Below, one piece after another: positions 34,433-46,944 of a stretch of 64,000 bases of DNA. The position numbers and the translations under genes were made by a program. The notes under the pieces were generated by a model. It ran no database searches, was not told the DNA's origin, and saw only the letters and a list, made by a program, of their open reading frames with translations. Within the stretch, counting starts at the first letter, position 1; each line of letters starts with the position of its first letter. The DNA is from Jaltomata sinuosa (lineage: Eukaryota; Streptophyta; Magnoliopsida; Solanales; Solanaceae). The stretch covers positions 62,001 to 126,000 of the forward strand of contig QJPP01000468.1 in assembly GCA_003996215.1 (NCBI GenBank), given 5' to 3'.

Positions 34433-35264
34433 CAGGATAAGAAAACTCAAAAACGGGTTTTATAATTTCATTCTCTCCTATTCAGCCCTAAAACAGATGA
34501 GGGTTACTCCAAGAACCCTCTTTGGGTACTCCAAGGCTTGGGAGTCATGGGGAGGGGAGATTCCGGCTAAAAGGACACAAAACCATGGATATCAGGCATG
34601 TCATCCATCAAGGAACGCCTTCAATTGTACTGCGTAGCTGCTTGGCGTCTAGGTAGGCTAGGTTTCTGTATTGAGTAGATTGACCCGCTTCTATTTCCTA
34701 CTTGTTGTATAGTTGAAAAGGAGAATCCATGTTTAGGCCCTCAGGCATGAAGTCTGGAAGAGAATTGTTGTGGTTGGATTAGTTAATCTATAATTGATTG
34801 ACGGCGTCGAAAAGGTTCGGGGAACCGGGAACTTGGATAATTAAACCACATGTTAAAGGGGGAATTCTATTAATGTTGTTATAAGAAACTAGAATATCGT
34901 AATTGGCTGAATTATCGAGGTTAGGGGAGGTCTTCCCCATGTTGTACTTCGATACCCGAAGGGGGTCAGGACGGGATATATCCACTAGTTTTTGTGAAGG
35001 GATGGATTGGGTTTAGTCTCGGACGGGATTGAAGGTAAGTTTACATACCCATACCCAGGGTAAGGGTAGGTGATGGTTATTGATTCCTGTATGCATTTTA
35101 TGTTTGTGTACTTTTGTCTAAGTATTGTATGAGTTGCATTCTTAGGGAATGATTAGGAATGTCTAAAGGTCCTGTTATTAGTCTTGTGAAATGAAGCAGG
35201 TGTTATTGCTTCTTGGTTTACAAGTGTTGATTGTTCATTGTTTGTGACTGTGGATTTTGTGTGA

Positions 35265-35462
35265 CATTCAGTTGGCTCGGGTACCACGCCTGGTAGAGGT
35301 TACTCATTGGTTGGCACGGGTACCACGCCTGGAACAAGATACTATTCAGTTGGCCTACGTACCACGCCTGGTATGGGATAACTAATGGTTGGCTTGGGTA
35401 CCACGCCTGATACGAGATACTAATTGGCTGGCTCGGCTACCACGCCTAGTACAAGTTTACTT
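35265..35462 (+). repeat. 39-bp palindromic minisatellite, F 5' LTR
   Basis: Five units with GGTACCACGCCTGGTAC or variants. Confidence 0.88.
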
Positions 35463-37054
35463 TATTGTATTGTTGAATTTTTATAATGGTTCCATAAGTG
35501 GACCGGGTTGTGTTTATGATTTGTGATATTGCAAATGGTCCTTGAGAGGCCGGGTTGTTATTGTACTAATTTGGGAGTTTGGTGTTGGTGTAGACCGAGT
35601 TGCATGTTTAACACTTAGGTGTTGTTTAGGGGGATCCTAGGGTGGGTCCGGGCTAAATAAAAAGGAATGTTTATTGTGTTTTCATTGAATGTTGTAAATG
35701 GTTGTGAAGTGGATTACATGTTGATTCCATGAGTGAACCGGGTTATCTATTATTAATGTCTTTACGTGTTGTTTCCTTGAGTGAGCCGGGTTAGCTGTTA
35801 TTAACATCTTTACATGTGGTTCCTTGAGTGAACCAGGTTATCTTTTATGGATGTTATTTACATGTTGGGTTCCTGAGAGAGTCGGGATTGACTACCTTTT
35901 GGAATATGATTGGTCCTTAGAGGACTGGGTTGGGTGCTTAAGTGACAAGGTGGTTCTTTGGTGGACCGACGCTGCATATTATGTGGCAATGACGTTGTAC
36001 TAGGGATCCATGTTTAGTCCGGGTTATGTAAAAAGGATATATGTTGGTTTTCACTAAGAATTGTCAATGTCAGTTAGACTTGCTACGTGTGGTTGATTAG
36101 ATAAGGAGGAGACTTGTGGTCTGGTTACAATGTTGGCTGTTGATACTTGTCGAGCATGCCCCTGGGGTCATTGGGGTGGTTTGTACTAGTTGGTGACGGT
36201 ATGACGGGTACAGTCTACATCACTAAGTAATGGGGCTTACTCCGGGTTGTTGAGTCATAGTGATTGACTTGGGTAAGTAAATGGTAGTCCGAGTATGGAT
36301 ATAGATGTTGGCAATGGACAAGGTGACTTGGGAAGTCTAGGTGTCAAAGTGACTTGGAAAGTCTAGGTGTCAAGGTGACTTGGGAAGTCTAAGACATAGT
36401 CAGAGCTTGATTTAGTGGGAAGTCTAAGGTTAGTATGACTTGCAAAGTCCTAAGAGTAAAGGGGGTAAAGTCCCGAGTGCGGGAGTTGGCAACGGAAGGG
36501 ATAGGAAGGGTTAAGGCAGGATCCATAAGCAAATGGATATTGATATTGGGTATGGATAAAGGTGGATGTTTGAGGATGGGGCTACATTTGTTAATTTCAT
36601 GCTTTTCTTGTTCTTCTTATATGATCGTATGAGTGGATTCAGGTCGACCGATGATCCCTTCCAGTACATGTGTTTGTACTGATTCTACTCTTGCTATACC
36701 TTTTTGGTATAGTCTGATTGCAGCGTTGGTGATGTTTCATAGGTATAGAATAACAGTGATTCTCAAGAAGCTCCTACTACTTGCTTCTATGGTGGGAGTT
36801 GTGTCCTATTTTCTTTTGGTATCATTCTTGTAGTAGCTCTTGTACCAGTTTAGACTAGGTTCTGGGGATGAGAGTTTTCAAATTGTAATGGTTTACTCTT
36901 TAAATATTGTAAAGGATGTTCTTGTATTTCAAAAAGGTTTATTTCATGAATTTATTTCTTTTTCCGCATTACCTGTTGGTTCGGGTGGTAAGGGTTCTCT
37001 TATCTAAGTGGATTAGAGTAGGTGCCCACACAGCTCGATAGTTGGGTCGTGACA

Positions 37055-37448
37055 AATGGTATCAGAGCCCAGGTTACCGGTATCCCAGTACAAGAGGCAA
37101 ATATTGAATAGAGTCCTGTGGATTGGTGTGTTGACGTCCATATCTAATCCTAGGGAAGCTATGAAGCATTCTAGGAAACATCTCTCTTCTTTCATTCCTT
37201 TTAGTGCAGTTTGTTTACTTGCTAGTATGGGTTGAGTCCAATTGGTATCTCTCAATTCAAATTGGTATCTCAACAAAATGAAGGATGTCATTGGACTCCG
37301 GTTGCAATAATACAAGCAAGGGAAATTGGAACCGGAAAGGTTCCAATTGGTATCTGGACTGGGAGGCTATGTAAAGGATGGATGAATCGGCTAACGGTTA
37401 TCCAGGAATCGAATAAAATGTAATGAAACTGATTTGATTGAGTGGTGG
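37055..37448 (+). mobile_element. Element F internal region, 5' part
   Basis: Non-coding; nearly identical to 23296-23689. It repeats the phrase CCAATTGGTATCT several times near 37237-37360. Confidence 0.8.
37057..37070 (+). other. Primer binding site, element F
   Basis: TGGTATCAGAGCCC, two bases after the LTR; Met-tRNA type. Confidence 0.87.
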
Positions 37449-39047
37449 TGTCACGACCTGATTTTTCAGGTCATGATGGCACCTACAACCCCTAGTAGGC
37501 GAACCAATCCCCATAGGCCAAAACGGTTAGTAATGGGCTACCACCTAACCATTTACACACCACAAGCATAAATAAGCGGAAGCTGAATGTATAGATAAGA
37601 CACGCGGAAGCAACAACCCAAAGTATATATACAAAGATACTACACCAACCCCAGGACTTGGTATCGATAGTACAAAAGCTTCTAATGGAAAACAAGTGCC
37701 AGAAGTATCAAAATACAATATAAATCTGTCTTCGAAAATACAAGGATTAGCAGTACAAAAGATGAGATGTAGACAAGCCCCGAGCAGCAGGCGCTCACCC
37801 TAGTCTCGATGTACAAAGTTGCACGAGTCTCCAACGTGATTAACGGCGAAAGCTCAACTAATATCTGCACCAAAAAGTGTAGAAGTGTAGTATGAGCACC
37901 AAGACAATGGGTACTCAGTAGGTATCATCGGCCGACTAGGCGCATATAAGATATAAAAATAGTAAATAGCAGATAGCAAGAAAGTAGTCACGGAAAACAA
38001 TGGATAAAGCACATGAAAGCAAGCATGGAGAATAGACAACCAAGAGTCAAGGCAAAAATGCTAGCACATGCATATACATAACATAGGAACACCTGGAATC
38101 CTTGCAACAATAATATAAGTAAATAAAGAGAATTTAAGGAGATGGGCGGTATACTGGTAACCTCAATTTAACAGAAAGAAGAGAAGCAAACCAACAAATT
38201 GAGCCAGAAATCAAATACTAATAGAAACGAGTCTAAGATATCTATACCAAGGAAGAATAGCCATAAACCACTCACCAGTCAAGCCTAAGATAGAATAACT
38301 AACCCAAGAGTATCCAAACTGCTACTCAAACCAGGATCAAACCGGAATCGAGCCCCACAATCGCCCAGAAAGCTATGAAACCGAAATCTCAAAAATATGG
38401 GATCCACAAGTCCCTCAATAATCTCAGTCCCAAGGATGGTGCCTCAACAGGCTGAAAACTACTACTACACCAGAAATGAAAGCAATGACAGGTTTCTAAA
38501 TAAAGATATGAGTAAATATAGTCTACCTACAGTCCCAACAGCCGCCCATACAACTGAGGAACACAATCAAGTGATAATAAACCCTCCGGCCTCCCATACA
38601 ACAAGAGTATGCACTGAACACACAGCAAACAATGGTGGAATCCGAGTGAAATATGCATGATGCTGTGATAATGATGGAATGGGTAATAGTAACTCTGTAT
38701 GCACCTCGTCCCGGCACTTTGTTAGGAGTACCTATGGTGGGAAATGCCCGCTATACCTCATCCTACACTGTATACCCCTCCTCTGGCACACCCAACTTCT
38801 AGACAGGCCCCAGAACAGAGGGCCTATGGAGTTCCCTGACTACATACAGTAATTAATGCAAAATCTCAGAGAATCGAAACCTCAAAGTACATGCCCGAGA
38901 TTGAACCGGGTCTAAAACAGTAGTAGTATTCTCAAAAGACCCTTTCAAAAGGTGCCCGAGGTATGCTCGGGTCTAAATCAATCGTAAAAGTCTCAATAAC
39001 CCTCTCAAAGGGTGCCCAGAGTGTATCCAAGTCTAAATTTGTAAGAA

Positions 39048-39192
39048 ATCAAGTCTAGTGCTCTGCCCAGTAGATCCTAGTATCAGTAGAAAATCAGGTG
39101 TAGTACACCACCCAGCAGAGCCTAGTATCAGTAGAAAATCAAGTTTAGTACTCTGCCTAGCAGAGCCTAGTATCAGTAGAAAATCAAGTGTG
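39048..39192. repeat. 47-bp tandem repeat in the solo LTR
   Basis: Three units of the type CTCTGCC(C/T)AGCAGAGCC-TAGTATCAGTAGAAAATC. It is much reduced in the related LTR at 49430. Confidence 0.8.
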
Positions 39193-40345
39193 AAATCATC
39201 CAAAATCGCATGTCATCATTAGGTTACACCAAAAACAGGTCCTCGGGGCCATATGAGTTTAGGAAAAACCATCTATAGTTGCTCGCAACTAAAACCAAAG
39301 TAAAACATGCAGGGAAAACATTTTTCATGGATGATATGCTGGCACACCAATATAAATTAGCCTAGTGGCTCACAAACATTTCCTATCAGCCCTGCACAGG
39401 CCCAGACACTACTCATCAGATATAACCAGCCTAAAAGGATATCTCTATATTCGGGACATTCCCAAATAACCCACCATCTATATTTCAGAGTAAATACCTG
39501 GCCACACTGGACCACAAGGGTAATATACAATACTGCGCGAATACTACAACCAACGCATGAAATAAACAGATAGAAAGACGGATAAGGTCTGTTGTACCAA
39601 CCTCTAACAACCCACCCAAGGATTCTAATTAATGCAGTTATAGCCTATATACGTAGAGTCAAGGTAGGGAAAGCCATAACCTACCTATCGTCCGACGAAT
39701 AGCTGCGGGGACGGCATCGTCCAGTCTCAAACTACTCCAGGAAGCTCTAAATCGCGAAACCACTATCAACACAATAATCTAGGCATCAAAACAAGACTAA
39801 CGATACCCATATAACTATAATAATAGCTGGGTCAAAATTCAGGTCACAAATGAGCCCGTGGGCCCCACGACCTGAAACCAGAAATGAAAAACACTCATGT
39901 GTTCCTTACCATCCCGGAGAACATCCTCAAAAATTGAGCAGAAACAGACCACGATTGGGGCTCAAAACAGCCCGCCCAAGCCAAGAAATAAAAGAGGAAT
40001 TTTCATGAAATAAATTTGAAAATTAGCCAAAAGATACTTACCGCAACGAGAAGGCAAGCTAAGGAGGTGAAAAACTCTGAACCCACGATCATGTAATGCT
40101 CAAGAGAGCAGTTTCTTTAAAAAAATTCAAGCTTTTAGAAAACTCATCAATGGAGGTTTGAGAAAGATGAAGAAGACCAACTTAGGGAAGAAGAGGACTT
40201 ACCACACGACAAGGAAGAGCTAAATTCCCACAACCAAATGGATTCCCCCAAGGCTACGAACTGATGGGAGCAATTTAGAGAGGGATTTAGGTGCCAAGGA
40301 GTTGAGGTAAATGAAGAACAATGGCTGGAATAAGGAAGGCCAAAG

Positions 40346-40354
40346 ATTTATATA
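40346..40354 (-). promoter_or_regulatory. TATA box of the family-E solo LTR
   Basis: TATATAAAT on the minus strand, directly downstream of the GCGCTATCGCGC dyad cluster. Confidence 0.6.
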
Positions 40355-40357
40355 GCT

Positions 40358-40550
40358 GCTGATCGCGGGTCAGCACTATCGCGCTAAAGGAAACACCAAT
40401 GACCAGCGCTATCGCGCTACAGGAGTGCGATCGCGTTGAAGGAAAAACACAGACCAGCGCATTCGTGCTAAAGGAGCGCAATCATGCTAAATGGGAAATC
40501 ACAGGCTAGCGTAATCGCGCTAAGGGAGAGCGATTGCGCTGAAGGCCACG
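40358..40550. promoter_or_regulatory. GCGCTATCGCGCT dyad cluster, family E LTR
   Basis: Five to seven degenerate copies of AGCGC-ATCGCGCTAAAGG, about 30-60 bp apart. They lie immediately upstream of the TATA box in the sense of the element. Confidence 0.6.
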
Positions 40551-41220
40551 AGAAGTAGAAAAACCAACAAGAGCCAAAAACTTCTATGGGGCATTCCGGG
40601 GACAATTGCAACCCGATACTGAAAAACCAATAGTGCTTTTAGAGTGGAAATGATGTTCTGGACTCAATGGAATCATTGAAACTTCCATATGAAGTCGTTT
40701 CGGGAGAATGTTGACCCAAGTCAACACTAGCTAATGCCAACCAAACACCCAAAATTAGCCCGGATCATCCAGAACCTGAACCAACCAACTAACTAACAAA
40801 AACTCAACATTTTAGAGCTCACGGCGCTGATGTAATTTCCACCTGAGACTATCTTCTCCAAACATTGACCATAGTCAACCCAACAAGCCTAACTTGCTTG
40901 AAAACATAGAATGAGAGAGAATTCCAAGCAGAAAATCTCTCGGATCCCGACCAAGGGTCCCTTTAGAACAAAGTCCATGCTGTGGAGCTAACAGAACTGT
41001 TAGAATTCGATTCTGAGCACATTCACGAAGAATGTTGATTGAAGTCAATGATTTCAAAAGCCTAAAGCTCTAAAATAAGGAATGACCAAAAAGACCAAAC
41101 AAATAGCCCGAGCACCAAACAATCGAACCCAGCAAGCCATAAATGACTTGGGGCCACTACATGCAAGCTCTAATGGTACAAGAAGGGAAAAACTCATAAA
41201 TGATTGGAAGGGTCATTACA

Positions 41221-43251
41221 GTTGGAGCTTTAGACTTGTGATTGAATGCATTGCATTGTTTGAATGACTGCGATTGTGTGGTATTTAATTGCTTGAGTTA
41301 CTTTGAAATTTGTGATTAGTGAAGTGTCTTGATCTGTTTATGTGTTAATGATTGAAAGAATTCTTGTTTTATGGTTTCAAGTGGAAAAATAGTATGTTAA
41401 ATGTTGGGCAGGGTCTTATCATTGGTAAAAATGATAAGAGAAAGAGATATATATACTTGTGGAAACATAGGTTTCAAGTAGTTGGTATGTGAATAAGTAC
41501 CAGGAACAAGGGCTATTATTGCTTAATAGCGGGAATTATGGTAAGCCATGGGTGATCGACTAATGGTCATCCATGGGACGGATGGAGAGTAAATTACGTG
41601 ACTTTATTTTGTTGTATCCTGAAGCTGAATTATTTGTGTATTAAAGTGCTGGTATGAGCTACTTGGTTTGTATATGATTGGTTGCCTTACCGCAAAATTG
41701 TAGGTCTAAAAGTCATCATAATTTGAATTGGTATGATTTGGTTTGTGATAAAATGCTATGTGTGTGGAGTAAAATTCATATTACTTTTGAAAAGGGACTT
41801 ATCATTAGTTAATATAGTGAGGGGAAATGATTTACGACTGTAGAGAAGCTTCAGTTTCAGGAAAGTCGAGACTTGGCTGGGAACCATGGAATAATGGGGT
41901 TATTCATGAGGAATAGAGGGAATGTATTGTTGAGGACAATTTCCTTCTGTGAATCTTTTATGATTGGTGATAATTGGGTGCTAAGTTTTAATCTGTACAT
42001 TGCCAGGAATGGTCTTGGGGGTTGTTTAAGACCATAGCGGGATTGACGGGGTTAGACAATGATAACCGGGAAGGGGGATGAGTACAGTTTATTGAAAATT
42101 TTAAAATTCTGGACTGATACCATCGGGACCGCCATAGCGGAATTGCACCACTACGACGATCCCTCTATAGCAAGATTTTCTATCTCCACAATGGTATTGC
42201 CATAGTAGAGTGACAACCGCTATAGCGGAAGGGCGCAGGGCAGAATGCCTGTCCTATTTTCCCCTGTTTTGTTTTTCATTCCCGGGTCATTTTTAAAAAA
42301 ATAGCTAATCGAGTTGTGAGCTATTACACAAATTATTTAGCATCCACGCACGATGAGAGAAAGAGGTGGATACGGTAGCCCTGGTAATTGGTAAATTTAT
42401 GATTGGCCATTAGTGGGAATTACCACCCATTTAGAGTTTCGCAACATGACCCGTAATAGACTGAGTAGTGTTGGACACTGCTCATAGGCTTATGTTATGA
42501 GGGTGATTAGTGGCTAGTTTAATATTGATAATCCTTAGTGGTAGGGTCAGTTGAGGGAGTAGGCCTATTAAATAGATTCTTTAACTTTGTTATCCCTCTG
42601 GTCGGTCATGATAATAACTGGTGTCACTACATATTGGGTAATGGGGGTGTGGTTTCTATATCATTGGTTAAGGTCTAAGTGCCCGAGTAGAATTTCCCCT
42701 AAGACAAGAGATGATGAAAACCTCAAGCTAGGATGAGTTCCAATGGATTTTTTCTATTATGTGGTTTAGAGATACGTGGTGTCTCGGGGTATATAGTTGA
42801 TAGGAGCAAGGTCAACTATGATATGTGAGGGGCATAGTACCCCGTAGGAAGCTTTCGGAAGGGAGTTTGGGTTAGTGGAACTCTGAGTATAGCAGGAAAG
42901 GGCACGTTATGATGGGTTCTAGTCCTCTTGGAATGTAAAAACTATTTTATTTGTTAGTTGAGTTTCTTTTTCTCCAGTGTTTCATTGAGGCCCTGGATTT
43001 CTTGGGCACTCGGGGAGAGGTATTCTAGTTAGACTTGTGTAGTTCGAAGGAAGGAATTCCTTTATAGAGCGGGAGTGAATTGAAGTTTAATTGAGATAGG
43101 TACACCAAGGGATTGGGAAGTTTCAATGGTTTGCGTAAGGTTATATTTACGATGTCATGGTAGAGCGTTAAGGTTCAGAGGTGCAAGCTCCTTCTTCTCT
43201 TTCCGCCTTAGAGATCATTTGGGGATGAACAATGGGTAAATTGGTATCTTT
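41221..43251 (+). mobile_element. Element F internal region, 3' part
   Basis: Continues after the solo LTR and aligns with LARD1 internal DNA (3970-5241 plus 12108-12578), including the two-copy repeat and a dyad cluster at about 42120-42235. Comparison with LARD1 here shows exactly where element B is inserted. No coding frame is seen. Confidence 0.75.
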
Positions 43252-43599
43252 TGTAATGACCGCGTTCGTTGTTATGGGTAAATGTTTTATGCCAATTTTC
43301 GAGTCAGAATACTTCTGGGTTTGGGAGTTTAAAATTTTGGGCTAGGCTAATCTCGGTTAGTTTTGGAGCGGGGCATGGTCTAGGTATATCCAAGTAAGGA
43401 TTGGGTAAAGTTTACCGATTTGAGCTAATTCTCCATTTAGATAAGACATAAAGGAGTCTGGGGGACTTTTCAGAATCGAATTCGGGTAAGTAGAACTCCC
43501 AGAATCGAGGTTGACATGAAGGGGTTGTCCCGAAATGTCACGAAAGTAAGTGTTTTGTAAAATGGACCCTTTTGAGAGGATTTACGACTTTCTGTCCAG

Positions 43600-43775
43600 T
43601 GTTAACTCCCATAGCGGTTGACACACCGCCATAGCAACCTCCATTATAGCAGAGAAATTAGTGCTATAGCGGAAGTCAATGTCGATCAGCACCGCTATAG
43701 CGGATGGTTCCACTATGGTGGTACCGCTATAATGGATGGTTCTGCTATGGAGGTACCACTATAGTGGAGCGACGG
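43600..43775. promoter_or_regulatory. CpG dyad cluster in F's 3' LTR
   Basis: CCGCTATAGCGGA plus many decayed dyads in which CG has become TG or CA (such as CCACTATGGTGG), showing ageing by transition at CpG. Confidence 0.5.
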
Positions 43776-44689
43776 GATCAGAAAACTCAAAAATGGGTTT
43801 TATAATTTCATTCTCCCCTATTCAGCCCCAAAATAGACAAGGGTTACTCCAAGAACCCTCTTTGGCTACACCAAGGCTTGGGAGTCATGGGGAGGGGATA
43901 TTCCAGATAAAAGGACGTGAAACCATGGATTTAGGGACTGTCATCCATCAACGAATGCCTTCACTGAGCCAGAAATTGTACTGCACAACTGCTTGGTGTC
44001 CAAGTAGGCTAGGTTTTCATTATTGAGTAGATTGACCCGCTTATATTTCCAACTTGTTGTATAGTTGAAAAGGGGAATCGATGATTAGACCCTCGGGCAT
44101 GAAGTCTGGAAGAGAATTGCTGAGGTTGGATTAGTTAATCTAGAATTGATTGAGTTGTGATAATTTATTTTGACATTTATGGTTGTTATGATTAATTGGG
44201 TGTTGTGTGATGATAAAATCTAAGAACTAGGGCGTCAGAAAGGTTCGAGGAACCGAGACCTTTGATAATTAAACCACAGGTTAAAGAGGTAATTCTCTGA
44301 AATATTGTTATAAGAAACTAGAATATCATAATTGGTTGAATTACCAAGGTTAGGGGATGTCTTCCCCATGTTATACATCGATACTGGGAGGGGGTAGGGA
44401 CGGGATATATCCACTAGTTTTTGTGAAGGGATGGATTGGGTTTAGTCTCAGACGGGATTGAAGGTAAGTTTACATCCCCGGGGTAAGGGTAGGTGATGGT
44501 TATTGTTTCTTGTATGCATTGTAGGTTTGTGTACTTTTTGTCTATGTATTGTATGAGTTTCATGCTTAGGGAATGATTAGGAATGTCTAATGGTCCTGTT
44601 ATCAGTTGTGAAATGAACTAGGTGTTATTGCTTTTTGGTTTACAAGTGTTGATTGTTCATTGTTTGTGACTACGGATTTTGTATGACAT

Positions 44690-44880
44690 TTTGTTGGCTC
44701 GGGTACCACGCCTGGTATAGGTTACTCATTGGTTGGTTTGGGTATTACGCTTGGTATAAGATACTATTCGATTGGCTCGGGTACCATGCCTGTACGGGAT
44801 AACTAATGGTTGGCTCAGGTACCACACCTGGTACGGGATACTAACTAGTTGGCTCGGGTACCACTCCTTGTACAGGCTTA
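44690..44880 (+). repeat. 39-bp palindromic minisatellite, F 3' LTR
   Basis: Five decayed units of the GGTACCACGCCTGGTAC type. Confidence 0.82.
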
Positions 44881-46425
44881 CTTTATTGTATGAGTGGACC
44901 AGGTTGTGTTTATGATTTGTGATATTGCATATGGTCCTTGAGAGCATGGGTTGTTATTGTACTGATTTGGGAGTTTGGTCTTGGTGTAGACCGGGTTCCA
45001 TATTTAACACTTAGGCGTTGTTTAGGGGGATCCCAGGGTGGGTCCGGGCTAAGTAAAAAGGAATGTTCATTCTGTTGTCATTGAATATTGTCAATGGTTG
45101 TGAAGTAGATTACATGTTGGTTCCATGAGTGAACTGGGTTATATGTTATTAATGTCTTTACGTGTTGTTTCCTTGAGTGAGCCGGGTTAGAGGTTATTAA
45201 CATCTTTACATATGGTTCCTTGAGTGACCCGAGTTATCTGTTATGGATGTTATTTACATGTTGGGTTCTTGAGAGGGCTGGAATTTATTACATTTTGGCA
45301 TATGATTGGTCCTTGGAGGACTGGGTTGGGTGCTTAAGTGACAAGGTGGTTGTTCTTTGGACCGGGGTCGCATATTATATGGCATAGACGTTGTACTTGG
45401 GATCATTGTTTAGTTCGAGTTATGTTAAAAGGATATATATTTGTTGTCACTAAGAATTGTCAATGTTAGTTAGACTTGCTACGTGCGGTTGATAAGCTAA
45501 GGAAGAGATTTGTGGTATGGTTACAATGTTGGTTGTTGATACTTGTCGAGCATGGCTCTGGGGGTCATTGGGGTGGTTCGTACTAGTAGGTGATGGTACG
45601 ACGAGTGTGGTCTACGTCACTAAGTAGTGGGATTTACTCTGGGTTGTTGAGTCAGATTGGTTGACTTGGGTAAGGAAATGGTAGTCCGAGTATGGACATA
45701 GATGTTGGCAATGGACAAGGTGACTTGGGAAGTCTAGGTGTCAAGGTGACTTAGGAAGTCTAAGACATAGTCAGGGCTGGACTTAGTGGGAAGTCTAAGG
45801 TTAGTACGACTTGCAAAGTCCTAGGAGTCAAGGGGGTAAAGTCCCGAGTGAGGGAGTTGGCAGCGGAAGGGATAGAAAGGGTTAAGGCAGGATTCATAAG
45901 CAGATGGGTATTTATATTGGGTCTGGATAAAGGTTTATGTGGGAGGATGGGACTACATTGGTTAATTTCATTCTTTTCCTGTTCTTCATATATAATAGTA
46001 TGAGTGGATTAAGGTCGACCGATGATGCCTACCAGTACATGTGTTTGTACTTATTCTACTCTTGCTATTCTTTTTTGGTATAGTCTGATTGCAGGGTTGG
46101 TGATGTTTCATAGGTACAGAATTATGGTGATTCTCTTGCAGCTCCTAATTCTTGATTCTATGGTGGGATTTGTGTGCTCTTTTATTTTGGTATCATTCTT
46201 GTAGTAGCTTTTGTACCGGCTTAGACTAGGTTCAGGGGAGGGGAGTTTTCAAATTGTAATGGTTTACTCTTTAAATATTGTAAAGGATGTTCTTGTATTT
46301 CAAAAAGGTTTATTTCATGAATTTATTTCTTTTTCCAAATTACCTGTTGGTTCGGGTGGTAAGGGTTCTCCTATCTAGGTGGATTAGAGTAGGTGCCCGC
46401 ACGGCCCGGTAGTTGGATCGTGACA

Positions 46426-46944
46426 TAAGTATATAAATAAAATAGAATTTCTTTGTTGAATGATGTTTAGACTTATGTTATTTCCTTTCTTTTGAATTGT
46501 ATTTACTTAAGTTATATTGGGACTTAGTTTATATTGGAATTTGATATAGGAGTATATGTTGAACTTGTTTTTGGATTTTAAATTTAAGTCATACGTTCAA
46601 ATTTAATTTATTTGTTTTAGTACCATTCGCTTGTTATTTCACATTGCATATTGCTCATTTTTCACTTACAATTGATAAATTATTTTTATTTGAATAATAT
46701 AATATTTATAAATATTATTAATTCTTTCGTCAAACATTCAGTGTATCATGTTCTTACAAAATGTGTTGTTTTAATTTCTATAATTAGTTACATTAAAATA
46801 TAATCAACTTGACATATATATACGACAATTAGAGTTGAACTAAAATTGTAGTATGATTTGTATAATTGAAAGATTATTAGTGTTTCGTGTCAAATAACAA
46901 AAATTGTGTTAATTCAAACTTCAAACTTAAGAGACTATTTTGAC
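46426..46944. other. AT-rich DNA, no gene seen
   Basis: Target DNA between element F and the MITE. It starts with F's duplication TAAGT and ends with the MITE's duplication CTATTTTGAC (46935-46944). No open frame of note, and no repeat recognised. Confidence 0.6.

Larger units (their letters stand above)
33944..37054 (+). repeat. 5' LTR of element F
   Basis: 3,111 bp, TGTAACGACC to TCGTGACA. Compared with LTR D it lacks a short stretch near 34800 (after TGATTGA), giving the small length difference. The 39-bp array is at 35265-35462. Confidence 0.9.
37449..41220 (-). repeat. Solo LTR of family E inside element F
   Basis: 3,772 bp. Read on the minus strand it begins TGTAATGACCC at 41220 and ends GGTCGTGACA at 37449. 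No internal domain or second LTR adjoins it. It is flanked by GGTGG (37444-37448) and GTTGG (41221-41225); the duplicate copy at 23685 still reads GTTGG, so the original duplication was GTTGG. It thus formed by LTR-LTR recombination. A 47-bp repeat occupies 39048-39192. Confidence 0.88.
33944..46425 (+). mobile_element. Element F: complete LARD-like element with a solo LTR inside
   Basis: 5' LTR 33944-37054, primer site, internal DNA of about 2.4 kb once the solo LTR is removed, and 3' LTR 43252-46425. The internal DNA has no Gag or Pol. Together with LARD1 it shows that this family is non-coding by design rather than by a single deletion. The two LTRs are visibly more diverged than those of element B, so the insertion is older. 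Confidence 0.85.
43252..46425 (+). repeat. 3' LTR of element F
   Basis: 3,174 bp, TGTAATGACC to TCGTGACA. The dyad cluster is at 43600-43775, the 39-bp array at 44690-44880 and the 47-60-bp block at 45108-45290. No primer site follows. Confidence 0.88.

Noticed and set aside
46426..46944. A host gene in the AT-rich gap between element F and the MITE
   Set aside because: There is no open frame, splice pattern or conserved domain; only short, stop-rich AT sequence.
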